Shown: piece after piece, positions 51,701-60,065 of the stretch
Layout of the letters: each line of letters starts with the position of its first letter
Numbering within the stretch: the first letter of the stretch is position 1
Origin: MFD00082-c5 sp963697995
Lineage (GTDB): Bacteria; Chlamydiota; Chlamydiia; Chlamydiales; JAJFMB01
Direction: 5' to 3'
Assembly (NCBI GenBank): GCA_963697995.1
Contig: OY969110.1
Coordinates: 124,001-188,000 of the forward strand
Length of the DNA: 64,000 nucleotides
Notes under the pieces: model-generated
What the model was told of the DNA's origin: nothing
The model's database searches: none
What the model saw: only the letters and a program-made list of their open reading frames with translations
Made by a program: the position numbers and the translations under genes

Positions 51701-53048
51701 GTAGAACAGGATGTCCTTTAATAATATCGTCCAAAACGTCCCATACTTCAGGAGTTTGTCTTTGAATCATCTTTTTAGCTGTACGGATGGTGTAGACAAG
51801 CCCTAAGTCTTTTAAGCGTTTAACGATAAACGGCTCAAACAACTCAAGCGCCATCAATTTAGGCAAACCGCACTGGTTAAACTTAAGTTCAGGTCCTACG
51901 ATAATTACCGAACGGCCCGAGTAGTCTACCCTTTTACCGAGAAGGTTTTGACGGAAACGTCCAGTTTTTCCTTTAAGCATCTCAGAGAGCGATTTTAAAG
52001 GTCTGTTTCCAGCACCCATCACAGGATGACCGTGACGGCCGTTGTCAAAGAGAGCATCGACAGCCTCTTGCAACATCCTTTTTTCGTTTCTTACGATCAC
52101 ATCAGGAGTTTTTAACTTTAAAATAGCTTTCAAACGGTTATTGCGGTTGATCACCCGTCTGTAAAGATCGTTTAAGTCCGATGTTGCAAAACGACCACCA
52201 TCGAGAGGCACTAAAGGTCTTAAATCTGGTGGAATCACAGGAACACTGTTCATCACCATGTCTTTTGGATTGTTACCAGAGGAGACAAAACTTTCTATAA
52301 TCTTTAACCGTTTTGCAAGTTTCATACGAGCTTGCATCGACTTTGTCTTTCTTAGTTTCTCTTTTTGCTCGTGAAGAGAGGCTTGCAAATCTTCTGATTG
52401 AAGAAGATCATAAATCGCCTCAGCTCCCATCTTGGCAACAAAAGCATCTTTGCCCCACTTCTCTTGCGCTTCCCTGTATTCGGCATCGTTCAAAAGTTGT
52501 TTTTTCTCAAGTTCAGTATAGCCTGGATCGACGACAACGTACTCTTCGTAGTAAATAATTCTCTCCAAGTCCGCAGAAGTCATTCCCAAAACGTTTCCGA
52601 TGCGGGAAGGCATTGTCTTAAAGAACCAGATATGGACAATAGGCACGGCAAGCTCAATATGAGCCATTCTCTCCCGTCTTACGCGAGACAGAGTGACTTC
52701 AACGCCGCAACGGTCGCACACAATCCCTTTGTGCTTAATCTTTTTGTACTTACCGCAAGCACACTCCCAGTCTCTTGTCGGTCCAAAGATTTTTTCACAA
52801 AAAAGTCCGCCCTTTTCAGGTTTGAACGTTCTGTAATTAATCGTCTCCGGTTTCTTAATTTCACCCCGAGACCACTTATTGCAAATCACGTCATCTGAGG
52901 CAATCCGGATCGAAAGCTTGTCAAATTTTTTTGTCTCAAGCAGATCCCTTTCAGAGGACTCTCTTTCTGAAGATTCCCTTTTATGATGTCTTCTTTCAGG
53001 GCTCTCTTCAGATTTGTGGTGTTTTTTTTCAAAGTTCTCTTCGGCCAT
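48780..53048 (-). CDS. rpoC: RNA polymerase subunit beta'
   Basis: 1422 residues. The N-terminal zinc site [21 protein letters not shown] and the active-site motif [18 protein letters not shown] are intact. The second zinc site ([20 protein letters not shown]) and [20 protein letters not shown] MRTFH are also present. The sequence reads like Chlamydia RpoC throughout. The first about 45 residues form a His/Glu/Ser-rich extension ([20 protein letters not shown]) before the conserved start ([13 protein letters not shown]). It follows rpoB by 26 bp and ends at a strong terminator. Confidence 0.98.
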   Translation of the reverse strand: [1422 protein letters not shown]

Positions 53049-53074
53049 GAACTCTCCTCATGAGGCTTATTTTT

Positions 53075-56000
53075 TTATTCTTCTGCAAACGCTTCTGTTC
53101 TCACATCAAGGCCTAAACCTTGCATCTCTTTAATCAATACGTTGAATGATTCAGGCGTTCCAGGTCTTAAGAGGTTTTCTCCTTTGACGATGGATTCGTA
53201 AATACGTGTTCTTCCAGCGACGTCGTCGGACTTCACTGTGAGCAACTCTTGAAGCAAGTGAGCCGCTCCATAAGCTTCCGCTGCCCAAACCTCCATCTCC
53301 CCAAAACGTTGTCCCCCCATTTGTGCTTTACCTCCTAAAGGTTGCTGAGTCACAAGTGAGTAAGGACCAACTGCGCGAGCATGGATCTTGTCAGCTACCA
53401 AGTGGCTCAACTTCAGCATATAAATATACCCAACAACTGTTGGAGTGTCTAAACGCTCACCGCTAAATCCATCGTAGAGATAGAACTTACCATCAGCTGG
53501 CATTTTTTGCGCTTTCATCATCTCCCAAATTTTGTCCTCTGGGAATCCTTCAAACACAGGGGCCTGAATATAGATACCGGCGCTGTGAGCTGCAAATCCT
53601 AAGTGTGTTTCAAACAGCTGTCCCATGTTCATACGAGATGGTACCCCAAGTGGGTTCAAAATCATCTCAATGCTGCGACCATCTTCCAAGAAAGGCATAT
53701 CAGCTTCAGGAACGATTTTAGAAACCACACCCTTGTTTCCGTGACGACCCGCCATTTTATCACCCACTTGAAGCTTTCTCTTCGAAGCGATGTAAACTTT
53801 AACTTGGCGAATCACACCAGGATCCAAGTCGGTGTCCCCTTTGCGCATATGCTCAATTTGCGTCTTGTAGTGAAGCTCAAATTTTTGCTTCTCGGTATCG
53901 TAGTCTTGTAACACTTTTTTAAGCGTTGCAAAAACTTCGCTCTCAGGCATTAGAAGATCTTCAAGGGCTTCGTTTTCTAAGACATCGATAATATCGTCCG
54001 TAATTCTTTCCCCTTCTTCGACGATAATATCTGCTGAACGTCTGTGAACAATCGTTCCTGGCGCGACTTCCCCTAAAAGAAGAGCTCCCACTTTTTCATG
54101 TCTCTCTTTTCTAAGCTCTGCAAGATGCGTCTTGTACTCTTTTTGAATCTCTTTCAAGAGGGAAGCTTCTTCAACTAACTCTTCATCCGTTTTAGAGAGT
54201 CTATCTCTTCTCGAGAAGATCTTGACATCCATGACAACCCCTTCAGTTCCTGGTGGAACAGTGAGTGAGGCATCTTTAACATCGGCCGCTTTTTCTCCAA
54301 AGATGGCGCGAAGAAGTCTCTCTTCAGGAGCCAATTCGGTCTCCGATTTGGGGGTAATTTTACCCACCAGAATATCTCCTGGTTTCACTTCTGAACCAAT
54401 TCTGATAATACCGTCGTCATCCAAATTCATTAATGCTTCTTCAGAAACGTTTGGAATATCGCGAGTGATCTCTTCCTTACCAAGCTTAGTCTCTCTGGAA
54501 GTTTGTTCAAACTCTTCCACATATATGGAGGTATAAGCATCCTCTTTCAAAAGCTTTTCAGAGATAATAATCGCATCTTCGTAGTTGTATCCCATCCAAG
54601 GCATGAAAGCGACTAGGACGTTACGTCCAAGAGCTACTTCCCCTTTATCTGTTGCAGGACCATCAGCAATCACATCTCCTGGAACAACTAGATCACCTAT
54701 TTCGCAAATAGGCTTCTGGTTCACACAAGTTCCCGCATTTGAGCGCATAAACTTCTTGAGTTGATACACTTTCTTTTCCATGCGGTTGTCGTTTGGTGCA
54801 ATCACAATTTTGTTTCCATCGACATACTCAACAATACCTTCTTCCTCTGCAATCACAACAGCGCCAGAGTCTCTTGCCGACCTTTTTTCAAGACCAGTTC
54901 CAACAATAGGAGCTTGCGGTTTTAAAAGAGGCACAGCTTGCCTTTGCATGTTTGAGCCCATCAACGCACGGTTAGCATCGTCGTGCTCTAAGAAAGGAAT
55001 TAGACCTGTAACAACAGAAACGAGCTGCTTTGGAGACACGTCCATATGAGTGACCCGGTCAGCTTCGATTTCAAGAGTCTCGGCCTTGTAGCGAGCCCAG
55101 CAAAGAGGAGTCTTAAACATATTGAACTCATCTAATTCTGTTGTCGCTTGCGCTACAACGCATCGCTCTTCTAAATCAGCCGTCATGTACTCAATCTCAT
55201 CAGTAACGACGTCGTCTCTTACAATGCGGTAAGGGGTTTCGATAAAACCAAACTCGTTGATTTTGGCAAACATGGAAAGAGATGTGATCAAACCGATGTT
55301 TGGTCCTTCAGGTGTCTCAATCGGACAAATTCTTCCGTAGTGGCTGGAGTGAACGTCGCGCACTTCAAAACCGGCTCTTTCCCTATTCAAACCACCAGGC
55401 CCAAGTGAGGAGAGACGTCGCTTATGGGTCAATTCAGCAATCGGGTTAGTTTGATCCATAAATTGAGATAATTGCGATCTTCCAAAGAAGTCTTTTAAAA
55501 CTCCTGAAAGCCCTTTTGCAGAAACAATTTTTCCAGGTGTCAAGGTGTCTGATGAGAAATCAAAGAGGTTCATACGCTCTCTAATGATTTTTTCCATACG
55601 AGCCAAGCCTACGCGGCATTGGTTTTGTATGAGCTCTCCCACTGAGCGGACACGTCTGTTACCCAAATGATCGATATCATCGATATTTGTGTAATCTTTC
55701 CCATTTTTTAGATCGATCAAATACTTAAGAGCTGCAATCACATCTTCTTTTGTCAAAGTCACTGTTTCAAGCTCTTTGTCTGTGATGTCTCGCCCAAGTT
55801 TTGAATTAAGTTTGTAACGGCCGACTTTGCCTAAATTGTATCGTTTAGGATCAAAGAAAAGACGCATAATAGCAGATCTTGCGTTTGAAAGAGTCGCAGG
55901 CTCACCTGGACGAATCTTGCGATAAAAATCTTTTAAAGCGGCTTCATAGGTATCTGTCGGGTCTTTTGCTAGCATTTTAATCACAGCTGATGACTCATCG

Positions 56001-56887
56001 GCATCTTCTGCAATACGGATTGTATCGATGCCGGCATCAACCATGCGCTTTAGCATAGCAGTCGTTAATTTTTCAGACGCTTTTCCAAAAACAATGCCAC
56101 TCTCTTCATCAATCACATCTTCGGCTAAAATTTTACCCGTTAAAGCTGCAATCTCTTTATCACTTTTTAGCTTAGCTTTTCTCGTGCTAAAAAACTCTTC
56201 GATAATGTCGGCATTGGTCGAATAGCCAAGAGCTCTAATAAATGTGGTAGCCAAAATTTTTCGGCGTCTTTTTTTTCGGTCGATATAGATATGAATTAAA
56301 TCGTTTGTATCAAAAGCCCCTTCTAGCCAACTTCCTCTGTACGGAATGACGCGGAAGCTGTATATCGTTTGGCCGCGTGGGTGCTTCTCTTGCTCAAAAC
56401 AAATACCAGGAGAGCGATGAAGCTGAGAAACGACTACCCTTTCAGCGCCGTTGATGACAAAAGTCCCCTTATTCGTCATGACAGGAATAGTCCCCATATA
56501 GACTTCTTCTTCTTTAATCCCTGTCTCGTCAGTAAGTCTGAATTTGACTTTAAGAGTCACGTTATAAGTGACACCTCGTCTAATACACTCGTCTGGCTCA
56601 TATTTCGGAACACCCAAACTATAAGTCAAAAATTCGATAATGTTTTTTTCATCGTACGACTTTATTGGAAAAATTTCCCTAAAGACTTCTTCTAGTCCTA
56701 AGTTCTCGCGCTCACTTGGAAGGCGATCGGCTTGCAAGAACTGATTGTAAGACTTAACTTGAACCTCTATAAGGTTTGGAAGATCGATAATGTCTTTTTT
56801 GTCGTAAAAACTGACACGCTTTGGTGACCTTTTCAACATAAGTGAAGGACTCCCTCGTAATAATAACGGTTTAACTTGTTGTTCCAA
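53075..56887 (-). CDS. rpoB: RNA polymerase subunit beta
   Basis: 1270 residues, close to the chlamydial length. The rifampicin region FFGRSQLSQFMDQTNPIAEL THKRRLSSLGPGGL carries the Asp, His and Ser of sensitive enzymes. The universal GHGNKGVVSKI-like segment (KMAGRHGNKGVVSKIVPEAD) and C-terminal EAYGAAHLLQELLTVKSDD are complete. Start MEQQVKPLLLRGSPSLML. It is followed by rpoC and preceded by rplL (78 bp), as in the bacterial rplKAJL-rpoBC cluster. Confidence 0.98.
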   Translation of the reverse strand: MEQQVKPLLLRGSPSLMLKRSPKRVSFYDKKDIIDLPNLIEVQVKSYNQFLQADRLPSERENLGLEEVFREIFPIKSYDEKNIIEFLTYSLGVPKYEPDECIRRGVTYNVTLKVKFRLTDETGIKEEEVYMGTIPVMTNKGTFVINGAERVVVSQLHRSPGICFEQEKHPRGQTIYSFRVIPYRGSWLEGAFDTNDLIHIYIDRKKRRRKILATTFIRALGYSTNADIIEEFFSTRKAKLKSDKEIAALTGKILAEDVIDEESGIVFGKASEKLTTAMLKRMVDAGIDTIRIAEDADESSAVIKMLAKDPTDTYEAALKDFYRKIRPGEPATLSNARSAIMRLFFDPKRYNLGKVGRYKLNSKLGRDITDKELETVTLTKEDVIAALKYLIDLKNGKDYTNIDDIDHLGNRRVRSVGELIQNQCRVGLARMEKIIRERMNLFDFSSDTLTPGKIVSAKGLSGVLKDFFGRSQLSQFMDQTNPIAELTHKRRLSSLGPGGLNRERAGFEVRDVHSSHYGRICPIETPEGPNIGLITSLSMFAKINEFGFIETPYRIVRDDVVTDEIEYMTADLEERCVVAQATTELDEFNMFKTPLCWARYKAETLEIEADRVTHMDVSPKQLVSVVTGLIPFLEHDDANRALMGSNMQRQAVPLLKPQAPIVGTGLEKRSARDSGAVVIAEEEGIVEYVDGNKIVIAPNDNRMEKKVYQLKKFMRSNAGTCVNQKPICEIGDLVVPGDVIADGPATDKGEVALGRNVLVAFMPWMGYNYEDAIIISEKLLKEDAYTSIYVEEFEQTSRETKLGKEEITRDIPNVSEEALMNLDDDGIIRIGSEVKPGDILVGKITPKSETELAPEERLLRAIFGEKAADVKDASLTVPPGTEGVVMDVKIFSRRDRLSKTDEELVEEASLLKEIQKEYKTHLAELRKERHEKVGALLLGEVAPGTIVHRRSADIIVEEGERITDDIIDVLENEALEDLLMPESEVFATLKKVLQDYDTEKQKFELHYKTQIEHMRKGDTDLDPGVIRQVKVYIASKRKLQVGDKMAGRHGNKGVVSKIVPEADMPFLEDGRSIEMILNPLGVPSRMNMGQLFETHLGFAAHSAGIYIQAPVFEGFPEDKIWEMMKAQKMPADGKFYLYDGFSGERLDTPTVVGYIYMLKLSHLVADKIHARAVGPYSLVTQQPLGGKAQMGGQRFGEMEVWAAEAYGAAHLLQELLTVKSDDVAGRTRIYESIVKGENLLRPGTPESFNVLIKEMQGLGLDVRTEAFAEE

Positions 56888-56965
56888 AAGATTTAAGCAA
56901 AAATTCCCAAGGACAGGTTAACCTCTCCTTGGGTAAAACGGCACTTGCAATTATATTGACAAGTC

Positions 56966-57358
56966 TTAAAGCCCTTTCAAGGAGACTTTAGCGCCAGCAG
57001 CTTCAAGCTTTTTCTTAATATCTTCAGCTTCAGCTTTAGGTGCTGTCTCTTTAACAACTTTAGGAGCTCCATCGACTAAGTCTTTAGCTTCTTTCAAGCC
57101 AAGACCTGTGATTTCGCGAATAACTTTAATGACAGCAATTTTTTTGTCTGCTGGTGCATCTTCAAGTGTTACTTTAAAGTCTGTTGATTCAGCAGCAGCT
57201 TCTTGTGCTTGTCCGCCTGCAACAGGAGCTGCAACAGCTACTGCAGCAGCAGCAGCTTTTACGCCCCATTTTTCTTCTAGAGCTGTTTTTAACTCAGACA
57301 TTTCCAAAACTGTCAATTTGCTGAGTTCTTCTACGAGTTGTTCTGTTTTTGTACTCAC
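56966..57358 (-). CDS. rplL: ribosomal protein bL12 (L7/L12)
   Basis: 130 residues. N-terminal dimerisation helices (LVEELSKLTVLEMSELKTAL), an Ala-rich hinge (VKAAAAAVAVAAPVAGGQAQ) and a C-terminal factor-binding domain (KVIREITGLGLKEAKDLVDG) are all present. It forms the ribosomal stalk with L10 and recruits translation GTPases. It is followed by rpoB and preceded by rplJ after 46 bp. Confidence 0.97.
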   Translation of the reverse strand: MSTKTEQLVEELSKLTVLEMSELKTALEEKWGVKAAAAAVAVAAPVAGGQAQEAAAESTDFKVTLEDAPADKKIAVIKVIREITGLGLKEAKDLVDGAPKVVKETAPKAEAEDIKKKLEAAGAKVSLKGL

Positions 57359-57404
57359 GTTACTACCTCTTTAATTAATATTGATAATTGGTTACGAATC
57401 TTTC

Positions 57405-57920
57405 CTAAGCCGATTCCTGACATTTATTTTCTAAACAATATATCACACTTGTCAGTATAGCTTCTACAGTCGCCAAAGTTTGAGCAAGCGGCGCTTCTAA
57501 CGTCGCTAGCAGCTCTGCACGCATCACATCCTTGCTTGGTAATTTGGAAAGGGCATCGACTTGTTCGGCATTATATAGACGACCATCAAAGCGACCTCCC
57601 ACAACCTCCAAAGCCTTATCAGAGGCTTTGCTGAACTGAAACACTATCTTTGCAGTTTCTAAAGCATCTTTGCCACCAAAGGCCACTCCGATATGTCCAT
57701 CAAGCATCTTTTTATCGAGATCAAAGCCTTGATTTTTTGCCGCTTTCATCAGCAATCTCTTTGGCACAACCTCAACATTTCCACCCGATTTTGTCACATC
57801 GACTCTTAAGCCTCTTAAAGCATTAGCCGTAAGACCCGAATAGCGAACGACCACAAAAGAACCATAAGTACTGATTTGGCTCTCTATTTCATCAAGGAGC
57901 AGTTGTTTTTCTTGTCTCAT
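57405..57920 (-). CDS. rplJ: ribosomal protein uL10
   Basis: 171 residues. It contains the rRNA-binding RYSGLTANALRGLRVDVTKS and VVPKRLLMKAA near the N-terminus and a C-terminal helix for L12 dimers (LAQTLATVEAILTSVIYCLE). The C-terminus after that helix is short. It anchors the stalk. It lies 23 bp after rplA. No clear L10 leader structure is visible because the gap is short. Confidence 0.96.
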   Translation of the reverse strand: MRQEKQLLLDEIESQISTYGSFVVVRYSGLTANALRGLRVDVTKSGGNVEVVPKRLLMKAAKNQGFDLDKKMLDGHIGVAFGGKDALETAKIVFQFSKASDKALEVVGGRFDGRLYNAEQVDALSKLPSKDVMRAELLATLEAPLAQTLATVEAILTSVIYCLENKCQESA

Positions 57921-57943
57921 TTTACAAATAGTCTCCCTTATTA

Positions 57944-58642
57944 TTAAATCAATTCGCCTTCGCGCATATCGACCTTAATCCCAGGTCCCATCGTCGATGA
58001 GATCACTAAAGACTTAAGATAAATGCCTTTTGCAGTAGCAGGTTTTGCTCTTTGTATTGCAGCAAGATATGCTGCAATATTCTCTCTCAAAAGAGGAGAA
58101 TCAAAGGCAAGACGCCCTACAGCTCCGTTGATCACGCCGTGTCTGTCGGTTTTAAACTCGACTTTACCCGCTTTCAACTCAGCAATCGCTTTTGTCACAT
58201 CCTGCGTAACAGTTCCAGCTTTTGGCGTTGGCATCAAGCCACGAGGGCCCAACACTTTTCCCAATTTTCCTACTTCGCGCATCATGTCAGGCGTGGCTAT
58301 TACAGCATCAAAATCTGTCCAGCCCGCTTGCACTTTGGCAAAAAGTTCATCGTGTCCCACATAATCGGCACCAGCAGCTTTAGCCTCTTTTTCTTTCTCC
58401 CCTTTTGCAAAGACGAGAATTTTTAGAGTTTTACCCGTACCATTCGGTAGTGATACAGTTCCTCTTACTTGCTGATCCGATTTACGTGAGTCGATTCCAG
58501 TTCTTAAAGAACACTCCACCGATTGTTCAAATTTAATTGGTGGCGCTTTCTTTAAAATAGCGATAGCTTCATCAACAGTATACACCTTTTGACGGTCGTA
58601 TAAATTGGCTATCTCCCGAAAACGTTTACTTTTTCGACCCAT
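57944..58642 (-). CDS. rplA: ribosomal protein uL1
   Basis: 232 residues from MGRKSKRFREIANLYDRQKV, the expected L1 start; an in-frame upstream ATG at 58735 overlaps rplK and is rejected. The pattern ECSLRTGIDSRKSDQQVRGT and GPRGLMPTPKAGTVTQDV is typical. GSVGKLSF-like segment reads NGAVGRLAF. It binds 23S rRNA at the L1 stalk and its own mRNA as a translational repressor in other bacteria. Confidence 0.97.
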   Translation of the reverse strand: MGRKSKRFREIANLYDRQKVYTVDEAIAILKKAPPIKFEQSVECSLRTGIDSRKSDQQVRGTVSLPNGTGKTLKILVFAKGEKEKEAKAAGADYVGHDELFAKVQAGWTDFDAVIATPDMMREVGKLGKVLGPRGLMPTPKAGTVTQDVTKAIAELKAGKVEFKTDRHGVINGAVGRLAFDSPLLRENIAAYLAAIQRAKPATAKGIYLKSLVISSTMGPGIKVDMREGELI

Positions 58643-58658
58643 GTTTTTCCTTTCCTTA

Positions 58659-59087
58659 TCAAGCGAGATAATCGACGCCCATCGAACGTGCAGTTCCTGC
58701 GACGATATTGATGGCTGCTTCGAGACTACCCGCATTCATATCTTGCATTTTATCTTCCGCAATCTTTTTTGCTTGATCGCGTGTCAATTTTCCTTTTTTA
58801 TCACGGTTTGGTACCGCAGATCCTTTCTCTAAACCGAGCGTTTTTAAAATCATTCGGGATACAGGAGGTTTCTTTAATATAAAAGTGAACGACTTATCGG
58901 CAAAAACATCGATAACTGTGGGCAAGATATCCCCAGCCATTCCTTGTGTTTTCGCGTTAAACTCTTTACAGAAAGCCATAATATTGACCCCAGCAGATCC
59001 AAGAGCCGGTCCAATTGGTGGAGCCGGGTTGGCTTTTCCTGCGGGAATCTGAAGCTTAATCTGTTTAATTAATTTCTTTTTTGCCAT
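58659..59087 (-). CDS. rplK: ribosomal protein uL11
   Basis: 142 residues, standard length. KLQIPAGKANPAPPIGPALG SAGVNIMAFCKEFN is the conserved N-terminal domain, and RSMGVDY is the C-terminal signature. It is part of the GTPase-associated centre. It lies 16 bp before rplA and 12 bp after nusG. Confidence 0.98.
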   Translation of the reverse strand: MAKKKLIKQIKLQIPAGKANPAPPIGPALGSAGVNIMAFCKEFNAKTQGMAGDILPTVIDVFADKSFTFILKKPPVSRMILKTLGLEKGSAVPNRDKKGKLTRDQAKKIAEDKMQDMNAGSLEAAINIVAGTARSMGVDYLA

Positions 59088-59099
59088 AGTTTCCTCAAC

Positions 59100-59639
59100 T
59101 TACTTAATATCTTCTCTCATTTCTTCTACTTGAGCGAACTCAAGGTCATCCACAGGCGTGTCACGACCAAAGATAGAAACAAGAAGGTTGAGGCGTCCCT
59201 TCTCGTGGTCAACTCCTGTCACAGTTCCCATGAAATTAACAAAAACCCCGTCAATAATCTTGACGTGGCTTCCTACTTCAAACTTGTGCTTTAATGTTAC
59301 GGTCTCTTTTTTCGACTGAAGATCGGAAAGAATCTCTTTCACTTCAACATCGGATAAAGAGGTGGGTTTTGCTCCCCCTAAAAATTCAATCACACCATTT
59401 GTGTTTTTGACATATGACCAAGCTTCATCGTTTAATACCATTTTGAGCAAAATATAGCCTGGCCAAATTCTTTTTTCGACAACTTGACTTTTTCCATTTT
59501 TAACTTCAGAGACCCGTTCAATCGGAACAACAATTTCAGTAATAAAATCGGTCATCCCTTTCAAAGCTAAATGCTCTTCAAGAGTCTTTTTCACTTTTTT
59601 TTCCTGGCCTGAAAAAACCTGTATGACATACCACTGCAT
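59100..59639 (-). CDS. nusG: transcription termination/antitermination factor NusG
   Basis: About 179 residues from MQWYVIQVFSGQEKKVKKTL; an ATG 12 bp upstream, inside secE, is possible. The NGN domain is followed by a KOW domain (FEVGSHVKIIDGVFVNFMGT VTGVD). WPGYILLKMVLNDEAWSYVK and NGVIEFLGGAKPT are family stretches. It links RNA polymerase to Rho or the ribosome. It overlaps or abuts secE, so they are co-transcribed. Confidence 0.96.
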   Translation of the reverse strand: MQWYVIQVFSGQEKKVKKTLEEHLALKGMTDFITEIVVPIERVSEVKNGKSQVVEKRIWPGYILLKMVLNDEAWSYVKNTNGVIEFLGGAKPTSLSDVEVKEILSDLQSKKETVTLKHKFEVGSHVKIIDGVFVNFMGTVTGVDHEKGRLNLLVSIFGRDTPVDDLEFAQVEEMREDIK

Positions 59640-59643
59640 TTGA

Positions 59644-59919
59644 TTAACCACCTATCAAGCGTGCAAAATAAGACAATCCATGCAACACAGCCTGAATAGT
59701 CAAATCAATAATATAAACTAACAAACCGAAAACAAAAGTTGTCGCTACGACAATTTTTGTATACGAAAGTAGCTCCTCTCGACTGGTCCAAGTGATTTTG
59801 CTAAATTCGTCTTTAATATCGGAAAAAAAAGTCATTACCTTTTTTTTAGCGGCAATCGCCTGTCTCTCTTCTTGAGTTGCTGTCTTCTTTGATTCCATTC
59901 TATTGACATCCGATGTCAT
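59644..59919 (-). CDS. secE: preprotein translocase subunit SecE
   Basis: 91 residues with one C-terminal membrane segment (KIVVATTFVFGLLVYIIDLT). Before it lies the conserved amphipathic FFSDIKDEFSKITWTSREEL. It stabilises SecY in the translocon. The N-terminal 25 residues are charged. It lies between tRNA-Trp and nusG, the chlamydial order. Confidence 0.94.
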   Translation of the reverse strand: MTSDVNRMESKKTATQEERQAIAAKKKVMTFFSDIKDEFSKITWTSREELLSYTKIVVATTFVFGLLVYIIDLTIQAVLHGLSYFARLIGG

Positions 59920-59952
59920 GTTTACCCCTTTGACTTATATCAACCAAGTCTA

Positions 59953-60025
59953 CGAGTGCGGAGGGATTCGAACCCCCGACCGGCGGCTTTGGAGACCGCA
60001 GCTCTACCAGCTGAGCTACACACCC
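59953..60025 (-). tRNA. tRNA-Trp (anticodon CCA)
   Basis: 73 nt. Acceptor GGGTGTG pairs with CGCACTC (two G-U), with discriminator G. The anticodon loop CTCCAAA gives CCA, and the T arm GGGGG-TTCGAAT-CCCTC-type is normal. CCA is not encoded. It lies between tuf and secE as in Chlamydia. Confidence 0.96.
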
Positions 60026-60027
60026 AA

Positions 60028-60057
60028 ATGGCCACTCCCTATTAACGGAGTGGCCAT
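60028..60057 (-). promoter_or_regulatory. hairpin between tuf and tRNA-Trp
   Basis: ATGGCCACTCC and GGAGTGGCCAT form an 11-bp stem with an 8-base loop. It lies just after the tuf stop and 3 bases before the tRNA. There is no T-run, so it is more likely an mRNA end-protection or processing structure than a full terminator. Confidence 0.6.
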
Positions 60058-60065
60058 AGCAATTA

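Noticed and set aside
57921..57943. L10-type leader regulating rplJ
   Set aside because: The gap to rplA is only 23 bp, too short for the known leader fold.
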